This document shows positions 60,720-64,000 of a stretch of DNA of 64,000 bases, piece by piece. The notes under the pieces were generated by a model that was not told the origin of the DNA, ran no database searches, and saw only the letters and a list, made by a program, of their open reading frames with translations. Made by a program: the position numbers and the translations under genes. Source of the stretch: Cerasicoccus maritimus (GTDB lineage Bacteria > Verrucomicrobiota > Verrucomicrobiia > Opitutales > Cerasicoccaceae); assembly GCA_031296935.1 (NCBI GenBank), contig JAVDPD010000019.1:1-64000 (forward strand), written 5' to 3'. Numbering within the stretch: the stretch's first letter is position 1; every line of letters begins with the position of its first letter.

Positions 60720-60734
60720 CTTTGCATCGCAAAG
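60720..60734. repeat. CTTTGC-N3-GCAAAG palindrome, copy 5
   Basis: CTTTGC ATC GCAAAG, four bases past the SulP stop on the minus strand. The spacer ATC matches copy 4. Confidence 0.85.
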
Positions 60735-60738
60735 TTGA

Positions 60739-62745
60739 TTATTCCTCTCCGACTTTCTTGCGCTTGTTGGGGTTGACGTAGATTTTGATGTCGACCTCTT
60801 GGTCGCCGAGAATCTCCTGGGCGCGGCCGAGGGCGAGTGCGGTGGAGAGGGTGGCGTTGGCGTGGTTGTCAGGGAAGACGTTCTTCGGGTTGAGCGTGTC
60901 CATGATGCCGGAGTTGGTCAGCGTGCGCATGCATTCCTCGCGGCATTCGCTAAGGATGAGGATGCGGTCGCGCTCATTCATGTAGCCCACTAGCTCCTCA
61001 ATCGCCATGGCGGAGGTGGCGTCGAGGTGGCGCGCGTTGCGCATTTTAAGGACGACTATTTTCAGGTTTTCGCGCTCGGAGACGCGGCGCATTTGCTCGT
61101 CAAAAATTTCGGCAGCGCCAAAGAAGAGGTCGCCTTCCACGTGGACAATTGAGATCTCGGCATTCTGTGGCTTGTCCTTGTCTTCCATTTGCGAGAGGCC
61201 GCCTTCGTCGTCGAAGCCAAACTCCGAAAGCTCGGGCGTGGCGGCCTTACGCAGAAAGAGGATAATGCTCAGCGCGGCTCCGAGATAGATCGCAGTATCG
61301 AGGGGGATCAGCAGGCCTGCGATGCACGTCGTGTAAAAGACGGCGGCGTCACTGCGGGTGGCCTTGGTGACGATCTTGATCGCGTGGCGGTTGAAGAGAC
61401 CGATGCCGATGAAGATGACGAGCACCGCTAGCACGGACTGCGGGATATACATGATCAGCGGTCCGAGGATGAAGGCGCCGGCGGCGACCATGAGGCCGTT
61501 CATTAGCGAGGCAAGCGGCGTGCGCCCGCCACTGCTCCACGAGAGCTGGGAACGCGTCAGCGAGCCCGAGGCTGGCATGCCGCCAAAGAAACCGGAGGCA
61601 ATATTGGCTGCGCCGATGGAAAACATTTCCTGGTTGCCATCGAGTTTTTCGCCCGAGCGCGCGGCGAGGCTTTTGCCGATGCTGGTGCCTTCGAGGACGC
61701 AGAGCAGGGCGAGGGCGAGGGCCACGTTGGCGAGCTGCGCGATGGAGTCGAAATCGATGCTGGGCATCGTGATGGGCCAATTGCTGGCGTCGATGGGCTG
61801 GAGCCAGCGGATGTCGGAGCCTGACCATATACGCTCTTCCTCGGGGCGCTGTTGGTCGGCCATGACTTCGAGCGGAAATTCGTCTGCACGCGGGGGAATG
61901 GACTCGGGCGAGAGAATTTCCTCCTTCATCTCTTCCTCGACGATTGCGCTCTGCATGGTCATCAGCTGGGCATGGCGCTCGAAGCTGAATTCCGGGTTGA
62001 GCGTCTTGGTCGCGAGCACGGCGATGCCGGATACGACCAGCATCGTGATGGCGACGTTGGGCAGCGTCTTGAATTTCTTTTGCAGCGCGACGAACAGGAT
62101 GGCCGTTATGGCGCTGAGCGTGGCGGACTCCAGATGGAGCTCGGGCAGGTGCTGGCAGGTGACGATCAGCTTTTCAAAAAACGTCGTGGCGCGCTCTTTT
62201 TCATCGGGGGTAAAAGTGATGCCGAGCGCGTTCTTGGCCTGGCCGACGATGATCAGCAGCGAGGCCGCCGTGATGTAGCCGGTGACGACCGTGCGCGAAA
62301 TGTATTGGATCACGTTGGCCACACGCAGGTAGGCGCCGACGACCATGAAGCCGCCAATCATCACGAGGAGCAGGGGCAGCATCGCCGCGCGCGCCTCTTC
62401 GTTGATGATCGAGAGCGCCGCCATCGCCGAAGCAAAAGTGACAGAGGTGGCGTTCGTTGGCCCCAACGTGATGAAGCGCGAGCCTGCGAAAAACGACGCA
62501 ACAATCGCCGCCACCGCCGAGCCGTAAATTCCGTATTGAATCGGTAGCCCGGCGATCAGCGCGTAGGCCATGCCTTGCGGAAAGGCCAGCAGCGCGACAT
62601 TGAGCCCGGCGCGAAAGTCGCAGCCCGCCGTCTTCGCGTTGTATCCGCGCACGTGCTTGCGAAGCGGGAAAAAGTCCAGCTGGTTAGCTTGCTTCAGCCA
62701 GCGTAGCGTAGATTTCAGGCGTTCGGCGTTCAAGCCTTTACCCAA
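60739..62745 (-). CDS. SulP-family anion transporter with STAS domain
   Basis: This 668-residue SulP transporter moves sulfate, bicarbonate or a related anion. It has about 10-12 membrane helices. The sulfate-transporter signature region is in FPQGMAYALIAGLPIQYGIY, and the substrate helix is near GSRFITLGPTNATSVTFASA. A C-terminal STAS domain (about 520-640) follows: ISIVHVEGDLFFGAAEIFD, VVLKMRNARHLDATSAMAIE. The longest frame begins at a TTG (62745) with an in-frame stop just upstream, and no ATG occurs before the first helix, so a TTG start is likely. It is divergent from the TPR gene. Confidence 0.88.
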   Translation of the reverse strand: MGKGLNAERLKSTLRWLKQANQLDFFPLRKHVRGYNAKTAGCDFRAGLNVALLAFPQGMAYALIAGLPIQYGIYGSAVAAIVASFFAGSRFITLGPTNATSVTFASAMAALSIINEEARAAMLPLLLVMIGGFMVVGAYLRVANVIQYISRTVVTGYITAASLLIIVGQAKNALGITFTPDEKERATTFFEKLIVTCQHLPELHLESATLSAITAILFVALQKKFKTLPNVAITMLVVSGIAVLATKTLNPEFSFERHAQLMTMQSAIVEEEMKEEILSPESIPPRADEFPLEVMADQQRPEEERIWSGSDIRWLQPIDASNWPITMPSIDFDSIAQLANVALALALLCVLEGTSIGKSLAARSGEKLDGNQEMFSIGAANIASGFFGGMPASGSLTRSQLSWSSGGRTPLASLMNGLMVAAGAFILGPLIMYIPQSVLAVLVIFIGIGLFNRHAIKIVTKATRSDAAVFYTTCIAGLLIPLDTAIYLGAALSIILFLRKAATPELSEFGFDDEGGLSQMEDKDKPQNAEISIVHVEGDLFFGAAEIFDEQMRRVSERENLKIVVLKMRNARHLDATSAMAIEELVGYMNERDRILILSECREECMRTLTNSGIMDTLNPKNVFPDNHANATLSTALALGRAQEILGDQEVDIKIYVNPNKRKKVGEE

Positions 62746-62783
62746 AGGCTAAATCAATCGAGTGAAAAGTCTTTTTTGAAACT

Positions 62784-62893
62784 AGTTTCGAGTGGCGAGT
62801 TGGGGGTTGCGAGTTGGGAGTGGGGTTGCTTTCTTCGCGGAATGGGAGTTAAGCGTTTCTTAACTCGCAACTCGCCCCTCATAACTCGAAACT
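62784..62893. repeat. Intergenic inverted repeat of ACTCG-type units
   Basis: AGTTTCGAGT (62784-62793) pairs with ACTCGAAACT (62884-62893). Inner blocks GGCGAGTTG and TTGCGAGTT pair with CAACTCGCC and AACTCGCAA. A separate hairpin, GAGTTAAG CGTTT CTTAACTC, lies at 62846-62866. The array fills the SulP/TPR divergent region. Confidence 0.8.
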
Positions 62894-62899
62894 GTTTTC

Positions 62900-63211
62900 A
62901 TGAATAACCGCTCGGACATTTTTAAAGAAAAGGTCGCCAAAGACCCGAACAACAGCCTCTTCCGCTACAGCCTCGGACAGGCGCTCTTTGACGAGAAGCA
63001 ATACGCCGATGCGCAGGAGCACTTGCAGTTCTGTGCGGACAGTCGCGAGGACTGGATGATGCCGCGCATTTTGCTGGGCAAGGCCTTGCTCGAAGCTGGC
63101 GATACCGAGGCCGCAAAGCCGGTCCTGGCTGACGCGCTACAGTTGGCTGTCGACCAAAATCACGACGACCCCGCCGCCGAGCTGCGCGAGATCCTGGCTG
63201 ACTTGGCCTAG
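62900..63211 (+). CDS. Tetratricopeptide repeat protein
   Basis: This 103-residue protein has two to three TPR units: SLFRYSLGQALFDEKQYADA, QEHLQFCADSREDWMMPRIL, LGKALLEAGDTEAAKPVL. There is no signal peptide; it is probably a cytoplasmic adaptor. It is followed by the glycosyltransferase gene 10 bp later on the same strand, so they are probably cotranscribed. The region upstream is filled with the inverted-repeat array. Confidence 0.75.
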   Translation: MNNRSDIFKEKVAKDPNNSLFRYSLGQALFDEKQYADAQEHLQFCADSREDWMMPRILLGKALLEAGDTEAAKPVLADALQLAVDQNHDDPAAELREILADLA

Positions 63212-63221
63212 GAGAATTTCG

Positions 63222-64000
63222 ATGCGCGTCGTCATCACCAGTCATGGCTCCACGGGGGACATGGTGCCTATGGTGGCCCTGAGCCGTGCGTTGCTCGATG
63301 CCGGGCATGACGTGGTGTTTACGGCGCCGGATTTGTTTCAAGATTTGATCGAAGGCGCGGGCGTGCCGTTTTACGAGGTCCCGCCCAAGTGGTCCACGGA
63401 AGACGGACGCACGGCGATGAAAGCGCTGGCGCGCATCAAGTCGCCGATGAATCAGCTCAAGCGAATTTACGAATTTGGCAGCGGGCATTACCAAGAGTAT
63501 TTCGAGAAACTGGAGGCGCTGACCGAGGGCGCGGACCTGCTGGTGTCGTCGTATTTATACCCGTGCTTGCAGGCCTTGGCCGAGCGACAGGGCGCGAAGT
63601 TTGCCGTGGCGACCTTTGCGCACAATGCCGTGCCGACGGATGATCAGTCGCCGTTGCCGTTGCTGGATTTTCCGTTTTTGCCGGGTGCCTTGGGAGTTGC
63701 GTGGCGTCGGCTTTGGTGGTGGATCGCGGACACCGCTGTTGTGCCAACGCTCAATGGCGTGGTGGGCGCTGACCTGCGCGCACGCGGTTATTCGACGAAG
63801 TGGAGTTTCTTCCGGCGGCCGGCGCCGCTGGCGTTGGTGACGGTGTCGGAAAAGCTGTTTGCACCGGGCAAGGGCCGGGTGGACCCGCGCTTTGTTTACA
63901 CCGGCTACTGGCGCTACCAAACGCCGGTCAACGACGCCTTCGAAGCGGAGGTTGACGCGTTTTGCGCGGGCGAGCGCGTGCCGGTGTTGAACTTTGGCAG
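63222..64000 (+). CDS. Glycosyltransferase (MGT/UGT-like), partial
   Basis: The frame opens at ATG 63222, preceded by a GGAG Shine-Dalgarno (63211-63214), and runs off the window's end after about 259 codons. The start MRVVITSHGSTGDMVPMVAL, then SRALLDAGHDVVFTAPD, is typical of GT1 macrolide/sterol-type glycosyltransferases (GDMVP glycine loop). The visible part is the N-terminal acceptor domain; the nucleotide-sugar-binding C-terminal half is outside. Acceptor and donor are unknown. It is in an operon with the TPR gene. Confidence 0.85.
   Translation, partial: MRVVITSHGSTGDMVPMVALSRALLDAGHDVVFTAPDLFQDLIEGAGVPFYEVPPKWSTEDGRTAMKALARIKSPMNQLKRIYEFGSGHYQEYFEKLEALTEGADLLVSSYLYPCLQALAERQGAKFAVATFAHNAVPTDDQSPLPLLDFPFLPGALGVAWRRLWWWIADTAVVPTLNGVVGADLRARGYSTKWSFFRRPAPLALVTVSEKLFAPGKGRVDPRFVYTGYWRYQTPVNDAFEAEVDAFCAGERVPVLNFG

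Overview
The window looks like a chromosomal segment of a marine-type Verrucomicrobiota bacterium, probably Opitutia / Puniceicoccales-like. This rests on family content, not on a marker gene. The signs are two PEP-CTERM proteins with autotransporter-type strands, two DUF5069 paralogues, a family B DNA polymerase, a long-form amidophosphoribosyltransferase, and polysaccharide genes (GH78 rhamnosidase, sulfatases, CE7 esterase, GH38 mannosidase). Many genes have no clear Shine-Dalgarno sequence. No tRNA, rRNA or CRISPR array was seen.

Layout. 1-330: decayed IS630 transposase and a terminator. 331-3754 (minus): roadblock-like protein, roadblock/TM/TPR/SUMF1 chimera, PstS-like lipoprotein. 4087-5572: coiled-coil protein and LolA-like protein, convergent. 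5845-10047 (plus): tightly packed saccharide operon (helical protein, GH78, sulfatase reduced to its two ends, LamG, esterase). 10048-12374: plastic zone with a 66-bp palindrome, 21-bp tandem repeats, an AT-rich DUF5990-like gene with an attC-like end, and fused IS5 and IS3 remnants. 12384-20782: PEP-CTERM proteins, small conserved protein, DapF homologue with both catalytic cysteines changed to serine, Lnt, PolB, secreted cyclophilin. 20932-30745: giant RHS/beta-helix gene and an FN3 gene flanked by the DUF5069 paralogues. 30841-36967: ecotin, glycine-rich secreted protein, SREVS-repeat protein, GlgB, secreted protein, long inverted repeat, RNase III-like protein. 37122-39038: PurF. 39138-46892 (minus): complete tetR-regulated efflux operon (OMF, MFP, Bcr/CflA MFS, RND). 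47127-48899: sensor kinase. 49023-49088: second copy of the 66-bp palindrome. 49197-54557: CE7 esterase, AraC regulator, GH38. 54670-58096 (minus): unknown protein, RpiB, LMW phosphatase, PurD. 58252-64000: intact sulfatase, MutM, SulP, TPR protein, partial glycosyltransferase.

How it fits together. The GH78, sulfatase, LamG, esterase, CE7 and GH38 genes suggest scavenging of rhamnose- or mannose-containing, possibly sulfated and acylated, glycans. The most unusual items are the 66-bp palindrome present in two opposite copies, a 15-bp palindrome CTTTGC-N3-GCAAAG found five times (three times inside genes), the Ser/Ser DapF homologue, the roadblock-SUMF1 locus, the SREVS-repeat protein, and the scarred mobile-element zone at 10-12 kb.
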